Part shown: in pieces, positions 37,401-52,200 of the stretch
How positions within the stretch are numbered: position 1 is the first letter of the stretch
Layout: each line of letters starts with the position of its first letter
From: Antedon mediterranea
Lineage: Eukaryota; Echinodermata; Crinoidea; Comatulida; Antedonidae
Assembly (NCBI RefSeq): GCF_964355755.1
Contig: NC_092670.1
Span: 14,259,201 to 14,323,200, forward strand
DNA: 64,000 bases
Direction: 5' to 3'
The notes under the pieces: generated by a model
Database searches by the model: none
What the model was told of the DNA's origin: nothing
Seen by the model: only the letters and a program-made list of their open reading frames with translations
Made by a program: the position numbers and the translations under genes

Positions 37401-40400
37401 AATTGAACTACAGTAATATGGTTATATCAAATGTAATTTATTTATTCCTGTTATTTATGTTGTGAATAGATAATGAAAGTCCAATGATTGACTGTCCAAC
37501 AAATGTCACTTCAAACAATTACATCGGAGAAGGGTATGGACTAGTAAATGTCAGCACAGATATAGGAAGTCCAAATGCCACAGTCACGTGGGATCCTCCT
37601 GAGACAAGTGACAATAGTGGTGGACTTGTGACTGTAATGTCTTCATATTTCGAGTCTGGTGACATGATACCATATGGTACTCACACAATCACTTTTACAG
37701 CAACTGATCCTTATGGTAATATTGACACCTGTGACTTTGGCCTCAATGTTGAAGGTAAAATATAAACCTCCTTGAAATTTTGATAATTTACAAAATACAG
37801 GAATTATAATTTTTATAAACAACATTATGAACATATAAGATTTACCTTCAACACACAACACAAACGAGAATATATTTTATATTGCATATGTAAATCTAAG
37901 TAATTACTGTTTGATGATTAATTCCTTGGCCTTTATACACAAATTACATCTTTACTGATGAACCCATAGTCATTTTCATCAATAATTGTTCACCAATTTT
38001 TAAGCGCACTATAATTGTAATAAGTACCATTATTATTACTTTGCATATATGTAACAGCTTTTTTATTATCTGTTTATATGGTAAGTTTGAGAAAATTAAT
38101 TTATATACTGTACCAAAATGTTATTTTGCAACCAGGAATCGACTCTTAGGTGAGAAGATAGGAATCATTTTGTTCCATTCTACCATTAAAAAGGTGTAAT
38201 ATGATTATAGCATTAGTCATTCTTGTTTCTTCCTTTTGTATTATTAGATAATGAGGATCCAGTCTTGGTTTGTCCGCCTAATATTACAACTACTACAGCA
38301 GAGGGTTCAGATCAAGCAGTCAATGTCAGTTGGACTGATCCAATAGTAATTGACAATTCTAATGAAGATATAACACCAACGTCCAAGTACAATCCTGGAA
38401 ATAATGAATTTGATATTGGTAGAACTGATGTTATATATGATGCATTTGATAGTTCAGGCAATGCAGGAACATGTACTTTTACAGTAACTGTTACTGGTAA
38501 GCATAGTTGGCTTTCATTCTTTCCTCTGGAGTATTTAACTTAATTAATATAGAAATGTTTGCATAAATGCATTTTTACCCTGATCTTCTTTTCTGAGTAT
38601 TATTAATATTATTTGTTGTAAGTTATACTTTCCTCATGTTTTAGATCTAGAGGCTCCAGATATTATAGATTGTCCAATGGATATTATTGTTAATACAACA
38701 ACTGGGGAGGCATTTGCCATCAATGTTACATGGATGGAACCGACAGCTACTGATAACTCTGAAGAGACTCCTGTACCAGTATCAGACTACACTTCTGGTG
38801 ATAATATGTTTGCAATTGGTGACACAACAGTCCAGTACAATGTCTCAGATTCAGCTGATAACTTTAATGATAGCTGCAATTTCGTTATCACTGTTGAAGG
38901 TAAGACATCTGTACATCTGGTGGAAATTAAAATTGAGCTACTGAAATATGGTTATAGCAATGTAATTTATTTATACCTTTTATTTATGTTGTGAATAGAT
39001 AATGAAAGTCCAATGATTGACTGTCCAACAAATGTCACTTCAAACAATTACATCGGAGAAGGGTATGGACTAGTAAATGTCAGCACAGATATAGGAAGTC
39101 CAAATGCCACAGTCACCTGGGATCTTCCTGTGACAAGTGACAATAGTGGTGGACTTGTGACTGTAATGTCTTCATATTTCGAGTCTGGTGACATGATACC
39201 ATATGGTACTCACACAATCACTTTTACAGCAACTGATCCTTATGGAAATATTGACACCTGTGATTTTGGCCTCAATGTTGAAGGTAAAATAAAAACCTCT
39301 TTTTAAATTTTGGTAATTTTTGAAAATACAGGAATTAAAATTTTATTCAACAGCGTTATGAGTATATTATAATATTTACCCTCAGCACATAGAAAAGAAA
39401 ACATATGTTATATTACAAAAGTAAAATACAAGTAATTACTAATTGATGATTAATTCATTGGTCTTTATACAAAAATTACATCTTTAACTGATAAACCAAC
39501 AGTCATTTTCATAAATTTTTTTTCACCAATATTTCAGAGCACTATAATAGTAATAGGTACCATTAATTATTTTATCGATATTCTTTGCATAATTGTAATT
39601 ATGGTTTTTAACGGCTTGTTTATTATTTGTTTATATGTTAAGTTTGAGAAAAATAATATACTGTACTGTAAGAGTTAACATTTTATTTCGTAACTATGAA
39701 TCGACTCTTATGTGGAAATAAGGAAATTAATTGTTCCATTCTACCATTAAAAAGGTGTAATATGATTTTAGCATTAGTCATTATTGTTTCTTCCATTTGT
39801 ATTATTAGATAATGAGGATCCAGTCTTGGTTTGTCCGCCTAATATTACAACTACTACAGCAGAGGGTTCAGATCAAGCAGTCAATGTCAACTGGACTGAT
39901 CCAATAGTAATTGACAATTCTGATGAAGATATAACACCAACGTCCAAGTACAATCCTGGAAATAATGAATTTGATATTGGTAGAACAGATGTTATATATG
40001 ATGCAGTTGATAGTTCAGGCAATGCAGGAACATGTACTTTTACAGTAACTGTTACTGGTAAGCATAGTTGGCTTTCATTCTTTCCTCTGGAGTATTTAAC
40101 TTAATTAATATAGAAATGTTTGCATAAATGCATTTTTACCCTGATCTTCTTTTCTGAGTATTATTAATATTATTTGTTGTAAGTTATACTTTCCTCATGT
40201 TTTAGATCTAGAGGCTCCAGATATTATAGATTGTCCAATGGATATTATTGTTAATACAACAACTGGGGAGGCATTTGCCATCAATGTTACATGGATGGAA
40301 CCGACAGCTACTGATAACTCTGAAGAGACTCCTGTACCAGTATCAGACTACACTTCTGGTGATAATATGTTTGCAATTGGTGACACAACAGTCCAGTACA

Positions 40401-43238
40401 ATGTCTCAGATTCAGCTGATAACTTTAATGATAGCTGCAATTTCGTTATCACTGTTGAAGGTAAGACATCTGTACATCTGGTGGAAATTAAAATTGAGCT
40501 ACTGAAATATGGTTATAACAATGTAATTTATTTATACCTTTTATTTATGTTGTGAATAGATAATGAAAGTCCAATGATTGACTGTCCAACAAATGTCACT
40601 TCAAACAATTACATCGGAGAAGGGTATGGACTAGTAAATGTCAGCACAGATATAGGAAGTCCAAATGCCACAGTCACCTGGGATCTTCCTGTGACAAGTG
40701 ACAATAGTGGTGGACTTGTGACTGTAATGTCTTCATATTTCGAGTCTGGTGACATGATACCATATGGTACTCACACAATCACTTTTACAGCAACTGATCC
40801 TTATGGAAATATTGACACCTGTGATTTTGGCCTCAATGTTGAAGGTAAAATAAAAACCTCTTTTTAAATTTTGGTAATTTTTGAAAATACAGGAATTAAA
40901 ATTTTATTCAACAGCGTTATGAGTATATTATAATATTTACCCTCAGCACATAGAAAAGAAAACATATGTTATATTACAAAAGTAAAATACAAGTAATTAC
41001 TAATTGATGATTAATTCATTGGTCTTTATACAAAAATTACATCTTTAACCGATAAACCAACAGTCATTTTCATAAATTTTTTTTCACCAATATTTCAGAG
41101 CACTATAATAGTAATAGGTACCATTAATTATTTTATCGATATTCTTTGCATAATTGTAATTATGGTTTTTAACGGCTTGTTTATTATTTGTTTATATGTT
41201 AAGTTTGAGAAAAATAATATACTGTACTGTAAGAGTTAACATTTTATTTCGTAACTATGAATCGACTCTTATGTGGAAATAAGGAAATTAATTGTTCCAT
41301 TCTACCATTAAAAAGGTGTAATATGATTTTAGCATTAGTCATTATTGTTTCTTCCATTTGTATTATTAGATAATGAGGATCCAGTCTTGGTTTGTCCACC
41401 AAATATTACAACTTCTACAGTGGAGGGTTCAGAACAAGCAGTCAATGTCAGTTGGACTGATCCAATAGTAATTGACAATTCTGATGAAGATATAACACCA
41501 ACATCCAAGTACAATCCTGGAAATAATGAATTTGATATTGGTAGAACTGATGTTATATATGATGCAGTTGATAGTTCAGGCAATGCAGGAACATGTACTT
41601 TTATAGTAACTGTTACTGGTAAGTATAGTCTTCTATTCTTCTTTCTACTGAATTATTAAATTTTACTTGATAATATAGACAACTATTGTACTAATAGTTA
41701 TGTGTTTTTTCGGCCTTGTCTGGTACGCTTGAAACTTTGCACAACTTAATAATAATGGATTCATTCGTGCGTGTCAATAAGAAAAATAGTGCGTGTTCCA
41801 ATAGCATGCTCAGAGTTATACAGTTTATTTTGTTCACAAGGCCAGGAAATTCATAGTTAAAGTAATGCAAGAGAGCAACACATTTACTCTGATGAACAGA
41901 GTTGATTAATAGCCTGATAGAAATAGCAAAACAAGAATTACAATTCCACAATGAACAGACTCTAAGCGCTACCAGGTCTTAACAGTATTAATATTATAGA
42001 ATGGTTGTCTTTCCTTTTGCTAATGTTTGGAACGATTTAAACTTTACTTTAGAAAAAATATATAGTTACGGCTGTAGTAGAATTATTTCATCATGATCGC
42101 AAAAACAGTGCTTCAAGACTTTTTTTTAACTTAACAAATTGAAAGACATTAATCAGCCCAGAGTATCAATTCTGTCTTGCACTCTTAGTTGTATCATGCA
42201 GTTCAGTTCTCTGTTGCACTAACAATAGTTTTCAAAATAATACAATAGTAAACGCTATTACTTTTACCATTATGTTTAGACGAAGAAGCCCCAGTTATCA
42301 TAAATTGTCCAATGGATATAACTGTTGACACAACAACTGGTGAAGCTTTTGCCATCAATGTCACGTGGATGGAACCGACAGCTACTGATAACTCAGGAGA
42401 GACTCCTTTACCAGTAGCAGACTACACTTCTGGTGATATGTTTTTTCTTGGCAACACAACAGTCCAGTACAATGTCTCAGATTCAGCTGGTAACTTTAAT
42501 GATAGCTGCAGTTTTGTTATAACTGTTGTAGGTAAGTCCTTTTATAACATTATTATTCAACCTTATTTATAGAGGCTGACCCTAAACATCAGTTGCTGAC
42601 AATCAATGGTATGATAACCGACAGCTACTGTGTGTATACTAGTACACTGTGGTAACCCCTACTCGTTGATAAATATGTATTAAATTCTTTATAGTGCACA
42701 TGAGCCTACAGTTTATAGTCCTTATCCGAGAAGACTCTTTCTACCACCAGAATCAAGGAGCGAGTGAGCCTTAAACCCTTGCCGATGTTTTGGCTAGGTA
42801 TTATGGTTCCACTGTCTTAACCGCTTGCACTACACAAAAAAAATATAAAACAATAAGGTTGTTATTTTTCCATATGTTTTATTCATACAGTTGTAGTATA
42901 ACAGATATATATGAATATATATATATAAATCCAAAGGCAAATTACTGAAAAAAATGACAATGCTGTGGGTATCAGTGGCTGGATCTCAATGGAGATACAA
43001 AAATATAAAGCGAAAAGCTAAATCAAAACGATAAAGTAAACAGCCAGAAAAGTTAGCAGAGCTTTCGGGCAACACTAGCCCTTCATCAGTGCAAGTGAAA
43101 TATGAAATATATATATTTGTTTATTTTATTAATGAGACAAGCTATTATATTGCTTCTAATGCGTGCCCCAGTTATAGTCAAATAACGGAATAAATGTGTA
43201 TGAATCTAAAAATCTGAATCTAAAAAAAAATATATCAA

Positions 43239-43271
<33 letters not shown>

Positions 43272-46200
43272 AAGCACATGAAATTACAAAAGCACATTTT
43301 AGTAATAACGTTGATACAAAAACATGAGTATCTGAAAATTAAAATAATATTTTAATATTTAATTCTATTACAGAAATTATTTGTTATTAGTTTTTTAAGG
43401 TTTAGCAGTGCCTTCTTTTTGCTTAATATTAGTATGTGTTGCAACTTTCATTTTTTTATTTATTAAAATACTATATTATAGACATGGAGGCACCATCGTT
43501 CAGTGGTACCTGCCCTGCCAGTCCATTGGAAGTACCAACTGATCCTCCAACCGGCAACAGAGCCATTGGTGAAATGTTTGCAACCGTGACCTGGACAATA
43601 CCAACAGCAACTGATAATGTAGACGACGTTGTGATGGTAACAAACAACAGTTTTCCAGGATCTCAAGTTTATTTCGATATATCAACTGAGTATGACCTGA
43701 ATGTGACGTATGTTGCAGAAGATGCTGCAGGCAATGTGGAGATATGTTCCTTTTTAGTTAAGGTCGTCGGTAAGGATGTATTCATACAGTCAGGGCTGTA
43801 GCCAGCTTGAGGCACACAAAGCGTTCGGCTCGTCTGAAATTTTCAATTTTCACCACCCACTCCAATCCCAGCACAGATCGTAATATTTTATATTAATTGT
43901 ATTTTAAGCATTTTTGCCTTATCTGTTTTTTACCACCACTAATAAATGTTGGTTTGCAGTGTTTAAAAAAGGGTATTATAGTAAAATTTGAAATTGGCTT
44001 AATATTGTGTTTGGTATGCTACCATCATCTCCTATTTGCAAACAGTAACAACAATATTTATACATTGATATCATTTATTACAGATGAAGAACCTCCGATC
44101 TTCTATACTTGTGACAACTCAACTGTTTATATCAACAACACTGCTGGTGAAAACTTTGCACCATATACATGGATGGAGCCAACTAACGCTGACAACATTC
44201 TTGTAGATGCAGAGAGATCAACACCAAATATGGCACCAGGTCAAGACTTTACCATCGGAGAAAATGATATTATTTATATACTATATGATACATCAGGAAA
44301 CCAAAACAGTTGTAACTTTACAATTGTGGTTTTAGGTATGTTCCTGTAATTTCAAAATGGGTTCAATAAACAGTACTGTTAAGCAATTGTAAAACATAAT
44401 ATAGCCGGTTAAGTTAACAGTGGTTAAAAATCAATAAACAATTTTATTACTACATATATTTTACCAAAGCAGGCAATTAACAAAAAGTTAATTAAAGTTT
44501 AAAAGAATTATGGTAGTGTAAGGATAATGGATTTTGGGTAAATAAGATTTTTTATTACTGTATATAGTTATTAAGATTTGACATGACATTACGTGTCAAA
44601 ATTATTTTAATGTTGGCCTGGTTAGATTAGATTAGATTTAAACTTGATTATCCCCATAGGGAAACCCTGGTCTTATCAACTGTGCATACATAAGGAATAT
44701 AACATTTGCAAGGAATGATATTACAGTAAAATAGTTTTGACTTGATCCTTTACTCTTCACTATCTTTTTCCCAAGATATTGAAGATCCAGTTATTGTCAA
44801 TTGTCCAAACAACACTGTAGATATGACAGATGCTGGCAAAAATAACACCAATGTTACTTGGACTGAGCCTACAGCTACAGATAATGATGATGTTGTAAGT
44901 TTTGATGGAACACACTATTCAGGAAATTTATTCTATATTGGTGTTACAACTGTTAACTATACAGCAGTCGATCCTTCAGGAAATATTGCTGTATGTGTAT
45001 TCAATGTTACCATAGAAGGTAAGATCTGTTCATCATTCATCAACCCGCTCCATAACTCTCTATGTTGTGCTAATCTCATTCGTGTTATACCAATTGATTG
45101 GGAAATTTCCTCGTCCCATCTCACTTATTCCTTGGTTTCTGGCATTGTTCCTTAGTATCCAGTCAGTGACAATTTTGTACATATATATATATAATATATC
45201 ATCTGTCTGCTGTGCTAGATGACCTGCCCAAGACCATTTCTTTGATTATATAACTTTCACTATGTATAACTCGGATTATTTGTTGAATATGTGCGCTTAC
45301 TAAATATTATCCATTTAAAAATATACAGTTTAGTATTATCCCTAATGATCGTAAACTAATATTTATTTATTATCGATTTATAAATTTTGAATTGTTTCTA
45401 AACAGATAAAGAGTCTCCTACTTTGGACTGTGTGTCCAATGTGACTGTATACACCGATTTAAATTCAGCAACAGCTAATGTATCCTGGCCAATACCAGAA
45501 ACAACAGACAACAGTGGTTTAGATCCTACATTAACCTCTAACTATGAACCCTATACACTGTTTAATATTGGAACAACTCTAGTAATGTACACATCAACAG
45601 ATGCATCAAATAATGTGCAAACTTGCACATTTAATGTGACTGTAATTGGTAAGTACTGTACGATTAATTATAATCAATACTGCAGTAGGATGTACAGTCA
45701 TAAAAACCGTTTACCATTCCCACTCAGTTTTTCTATGGACGAAATTTGGAAAACATTAGTTAATTAGCGGTTAATTAGGAAACAATAAGACAGCCCGAAT
45801 AATAGTCCACTAAAAATGGATGGTACATAAATACATTACAACTACACTGAAATAATATGTTAATATTGTTTTAAACTAGTATTTTTAGTGCTGTAAATCC
45901 ACCTGCTTCCCAGTATCGTAGAAAAATTCTCTAATACAGCATCTCATATGTATCACTTAGATGCCTGTGTCATGTAAGGTTAGGTTATGATAGGTCTAGG
46001 ATACTAGGCGATATGATACTGTGGATATCTAGTACCAAGAATCGTAGCCGAATGAAGTCAGGTTTGTGGTTTGTGTTTCCAAAAAGGAAATATTGTAAAG
46101 CTTAGTCTACACTATCAAAGTTTATGTGACAAAAAAAATGTGATGTGCCTATGTATGGATATGATGATGATGTCATATCACTACCATATTTGGGAACATC

Positions 46201-49200
46201 ATACTTTTTTGTCAAACTAGTTAGATAGTGTAGACAGAGCTTTGGATTAAGAATGCATTTTGTTACAGATAACGAAGATCCAGACTTTGCCTGCCCTCTT
46301 GACGTAATTATAGTAGATACAGATGCTTCACAACCTTATGCAACTGTGACATGGACTGTACCGATCGTTGTCGATAACTCGGGCACTGTTGAATATAATT
46401 GTACACATGAGTCAGGTGATCTGTTTGATGCTGTTTGGCCAGTTGTACTACAAAATGTAAGCTGTACGGCACAGGATCCATCTGGAAATGATGCATATTG
46501 TTTTTTCTCCATAACGGTTCATGGTAAGTTAATTAGAGACCATATAAAAATGATCGCAGTTGTCATCTTGACATCTTGTTAATCTGATTATGCTATTTAG
46601 CAAGCTTTTTTTGTGTAATAATACACATTGCTTATTGCAGTAAATGCCCTATAAATTTCCATATGATTGCATAGATTGCCTTACACAAAAATATGTTTAT
46701 TCTAAAATCAAAGTCTACATTCTCAAATTAATGAGACAAGATTTAAATACAATGTAATGGCGTACTTGAACAACGCTAATATACTATATATTTCACATAA
46801 TCTCAAACAATATAAGTTATTAATAGAGTATGTATCAGGCAGCAATATGTTCAGTTTTTAAAACATTTTGGTTTTCAAGACTTAAATAATTTAATAAAAA
46901 CTGTAAATTCTGTTTTTCTTCTAGATAATGAGAATCCAAATATAACATGTCCCAGTGACTTCAATGTGACAACAGACAATGGACAACCAACAGCTTGGAT
47001 TGAATGGAATGTTGAATACACAGACAATACAGAATCTCTATATAACCTCAGCCTAACAGGATCTGGTTCAAATTATAATCCATCTGGTGAAAACTTTACT
47101 ATTGGAATAACAACACTTGAATATATAGTAACTGATGTATTTGGAAACAATGCTAGCTGTACCTTTTATGTCACTGTGCGAGGTGAATACAAAATTATTT
47201 GGTTTTCACCTAATATTTCTTCTGATTATCCTATGTTCTATCAGCCTGTTAATGTCTGCAATATTTCTAGATGTTAATATTGTTGCATTTATAACCCAAA
47301 ACTAAATCTGAATTAAATCTAGATATCCCATAATAGTGATGATTTATTTTGAGAAATGTACACTGTTTAGGTTTTCAAAAAAAGAAAACTGGAAAATTGG
47401 TGAACTTGAGTATAAATTATTTTAATAACTTTTCTCAGCACAAATATAAAATCTGTAACAACATCATGGAAACTTGAATTTAATTATTTAATTCCAAACT
47501 ATGTAGAATAGTGTATTTTATCAAATTGTATTTTTCTTTTATTCTTAATGAACAGACGAAGAAGCTCCATATATAGCTGGTTGTCCAATGGACATTGTTT
47601 TGAACACTACAAGTATGTTATCACATGCTAATGCTACTTGGATGACTCCAAATGCTACAGATAATTCAGGCAATGTTACCTTAGTCGCTACACATAACCC
47701 TGGTGATGGCTTTGCTGCAACAATAACTCAGGTTACTTACACAGCAACTGATCCGTATGGAAACAAAGACATCTGTACATTTAATGTTACTGTAATCGGT
47801 AAGTAATGTTTAAATGTATAACAAACAGATATACTTAAAATTACCTTAGCAGTGCATGTAATTAACCATGTTTTATGCACACTGTACAACCCCTTATTTC
47901 AAAATATGAATAATGTATTTTTTCAATTATTTACACAGATACAGAGTCTCCTACTTTGGACTGTGTGTCCAATGTGACTGTGTACACTGATTTAAATTCA
48001 GCAACAGCTAACGTATCTTGGCCAATACCAGAAACAACAGACAACAGTGGGTTAGAACCTACATTAACCTCTAACTATGAACCATATACACTGTTTGATA
48101 TTGGAACAACTCTAGTAATGTACACATCAACAGATACATCAGATAATGAAGAAACTTGCACGTTCAATGTAACTGTAATTGGTAAGTTAACTTTATATGA
48201 CAAAATACATTAACAAAAATACTAAAATATATAGAAAGTTAAAAGTTCCTTTGTGGTATTTATTATTTTATTGTAGATAATGAAGATCCAGTATTTGATT
48301 GTCCTGACAACATTATGGTATATACAGATGAGTCACAATATTATTCAACTGTTTATTGGAATGTGTCAGTTACTGATAATTCAGGAAATGTTACATATAA
48401 TTGTACAAGTGAATCTGGTAACCAGTTTGATGCTGTTTGGCCAATAATACAACAAAATGTAAGCTGTATGGCACAAGATCCATCGGGAAATGACGCATCT
48501 TGCTTTTTCACCGTAACGGTCGATGGTGAGCATATCATGATTGTGAAGATTGTCTTGCACACAAATATTTTTCCTTTACAATTAAAGTCTACAATGTTAA
48601 ATCAAAATACAAAGACAATAAATAATTTGTTTTCAATATTAAACTATAAGTTCAGTAAAAATTTTATCATTGTATATTTAATTATTGTTCTATAGATTTT
48701 ACAAAATCTTGTCTTTAAAATGTTATTAAATTAATTTTATTAACTTGTTACTCGGTTATTTATTGAGTAAGTATCAGTCAGCAATAAATTCAAAAGATTG
48801 GGTTGTCATTAATTCTGTTTTTCTTATAGATAATGAGAATCCAAATATAACATGTCCTAGTGACTTCAATGTGACAACAGACAATGGACAACCAACAGCT
48901 TGGATTCAATGGAATGTTGAATACACAGACAATACAGAATCTCTATATAACCTCAGCCTAACAGGAACTGGTTCAAATTATAATCCATCTGGTGAAAACT
49001 TTCCTATTGGAACAACAACACTTAAGTATATAGTAACTGATGTATTTGGAAACATTGATAGCTGTACATTTGATGTCACTGTGCGAGGTGAATACAAAAT
49101 GATTTGGTTTTCAACTATTATTTCTTCTGATTATCCTATGTTCTATCAGCCTGTTAATGTCTGCAATATTTCTAGATGTTAATATTGTTGCATTTTTAAC

Positions 49201-52200
49201 CCAAAAATAAATCTAAATTAAATCTAGATATCCCATACTAGTGATGATTTATTTTGAGAAATGTACACTGTTTAGGCTTTCAAAAAAAGAAAACTGGAAA
49301 ATTGCTGAACTTGAGTATAAATTATTTTAATAAATTGTCTCGGCACAAATATAAAATCTGTAACAACATCATGGAAACTTGAATTTAATTATTTAATTCC
49401 AAACTATGTAAAATAGTGTATTTTATCAAATTGTATTTTTCTTTTATTCTTAATGAACAGACGAAGAAGCTCCATATATAGCTGGTTGTCCAATGGACAT
49501 TGTTTTGAACACTACAAGTATGTTATCACATGCTAATGCTACTTGGATGACTCCAAATGCTACAGATAATTCAGGCAATGTTACCTTAGTCGCTACACAT
49601 TACCCTGGTGATGGCTTTGCAGCAACAATAACTCAAGTTACTTACACAGCAACTGATCCGTATGGAAACGAAGACATCTGTATATTTAATGTTACTGTAA
49701 TCGGTAAGTAATGTTTAAATGTATAACAAACATATATAATTAAAATTACCTTAGCAGTGCATGTAATTAAAGATGTATTGTCCCCCTGAAAAAATAATTC
49801 TTAATTTTTTTTTTAATATTCCATTTTAATGTAACATAATAGTTATCCACATTGACCAAAAATTGGATCGAAAAACAATGTATTTACCTGAAAAAATGTA
49901 ATTTAAACCAAAAAAAAAGGTCAAATTGGCTGCCAGCCAATGGCTTTTTGGTTGAATTTAACCTTTTTTTTTTTGTTTTTTTTTCTATGGAAGTGATTAA
50001 TTTTTTTTAAACTACAAAATAACACATTCAAAGTCTGATTTAATCAATCTTCATTTTTCATGTTTTTGGGTGACAAATACATCTTTAACCATGTTTTATG
50101 CACATTGTACATATTAAACTCTTATTTCAAAATATGAATAATGTATTTTTTCAATTATTTATACAGATACAGAGTCTCCTACTTTAGACTGTGTGTCCAA
50201 TGTGACTGTTTACACTGATTTAAATTCAGCAACAGCTAATGTATCTTGGCGAATACCAGAAACAACAGACAACAGTGGGTTAGAACCTATATTAACCTCT
50301 AACTATGAACCCTATACACTGTTTGATATTGGAACAACTCTAGTAATGTACACATCAACAGATACATCAGATAATGGAGAAACTTGCACGTTTAATGTAA
50401 CTGTAATTGGTAAGTTAACTTTATATGACAAAATACATTAACAAAAATACTAAAATATATAGAAAGTTAAAAGTTCCTTTGTGGTATTTATTATTTTATT
50501 GTAGATAATGAAGATCCAGTATTTGATTGTCCTGACAACATTATGGTATATACAGATGAGTCACAATATTATTCAACTGTTTATTGGAATGTGTCAGTTA
50601 CTGATAATTCAGGTAATGTTACGTATAATTGTACAAGTGAATCTGGTGACCAGTTTGATGCTGTTTGGCCAATAATACAACAAAACGTAAGCTGTATGAC
50701 ACAGGATCCATCAGGAAATGACGCATCTTGCTTTTTCACCGTAACGGTCGATGGTGAGTATATCATGATTGTGAAGATTGTCTTTTACAATTCAATTCTA
50801 CAATGTTAAATCAAAATACAAAGACAACAAATAATTGTTTTCAATATTAATCTATAAGTTTAGTAAAAAATGTTGTCACGGTGTATTTAGTTAGTGTTCT
50901 ATAGATTTTACAAAATCTTGTTTTAGAAATATTATTACATTAATATTATTAACTTGTCACTCTGTTATTTACAGAGTAAGTATCAGTCAGCAATAAATTG
51001 ATTGGTTTAAAATTTGGGAATTGTCAATAATTCTGTTTTTCTTATAGATAATGAGAATCCAAATATAACATGTCCCAGTGATTTCAATGTGACAACAAAC
51101 AATGGACAACCAACAGCTTGGATTCAATGGGATGTTGAATACACAGACAATACAGAATCTTTATATAATCTCAGCCTAACAGGATCAGGTTTAGATTATA
51201 ATCCATCTGGTGAAAACTTTCCTATTGGAACAACAACACTTAAGTATATAGTAACTGATGCATTTGGAAACACTGATAGCTGTACATTTGATGTCACTGT
51301 GCGAGGTGAATACAAAATGATTTGGTTTTTAACTTTTCTTTCTTCTGATTATCCTATGTTATATCAGCCTGTTAATGTCTGCAATATTTCTAGATGTTAA
51401 TATTGTTGCATTTTTAACCCAAAAATAAATCTAAATTAAATCTAGATATCCCATAATAGTGATGATTTATTTTGAGAAATGTACACTGTTTAGGCTTTCA
51501 AAAAAAGAAAACTGGAAAATTGCTGAACTTGAGTATAAATTATTTTAATAAATTGTCTCGGCACAAATATAAAATCTGTAACAACATCATGGAAACTTGA
51601 AATTAATTATTTAATTCCAAACTATGTAAAATAGTGTATTTGATGAAATTGTATTTTTCTTTTATTCTTAATGAACAGACGAAGAAGCTCCATATATAGC
51701 TGGTTGTCCAATGGACATTGTTTTGAACACTACAAGTATGTTATCACATGCTAATGCTACTTGGATGACTCCAAATGCTACAGATAATTCAGGCAATGTT
51801 ACATTAGTCTCTACACATAACCCTGGTGATGGCTTTGCTGCAACAATAACTCAGGTTACTTACACAGCAACTGATCCGTATGGAAACGAAGATATCTGTA
51901 CATTTAATGTTACTGTAATCGGTAAGTAATGTTTAAATGTATAACAAACAGATATACTTAAAATTACCTTAGCAGTGCATGTAATTAACCATGTTTTATG
52001 CACACTGTACATATTAACCCCTTATTTCAAAATATGAATAATGTATTTTTTTCAATTATTTACACAGATACAGAGTCTCCTACTTTGGACTGTGTGTCCA
52101 ATGTGACTGTGTACACTGATTTAAATTCAGCAACAGCTAACGTATCTTGGCCAATACCAGAAACAACAGACAACAGTGGGTTAGACCCTACATTAACCTC

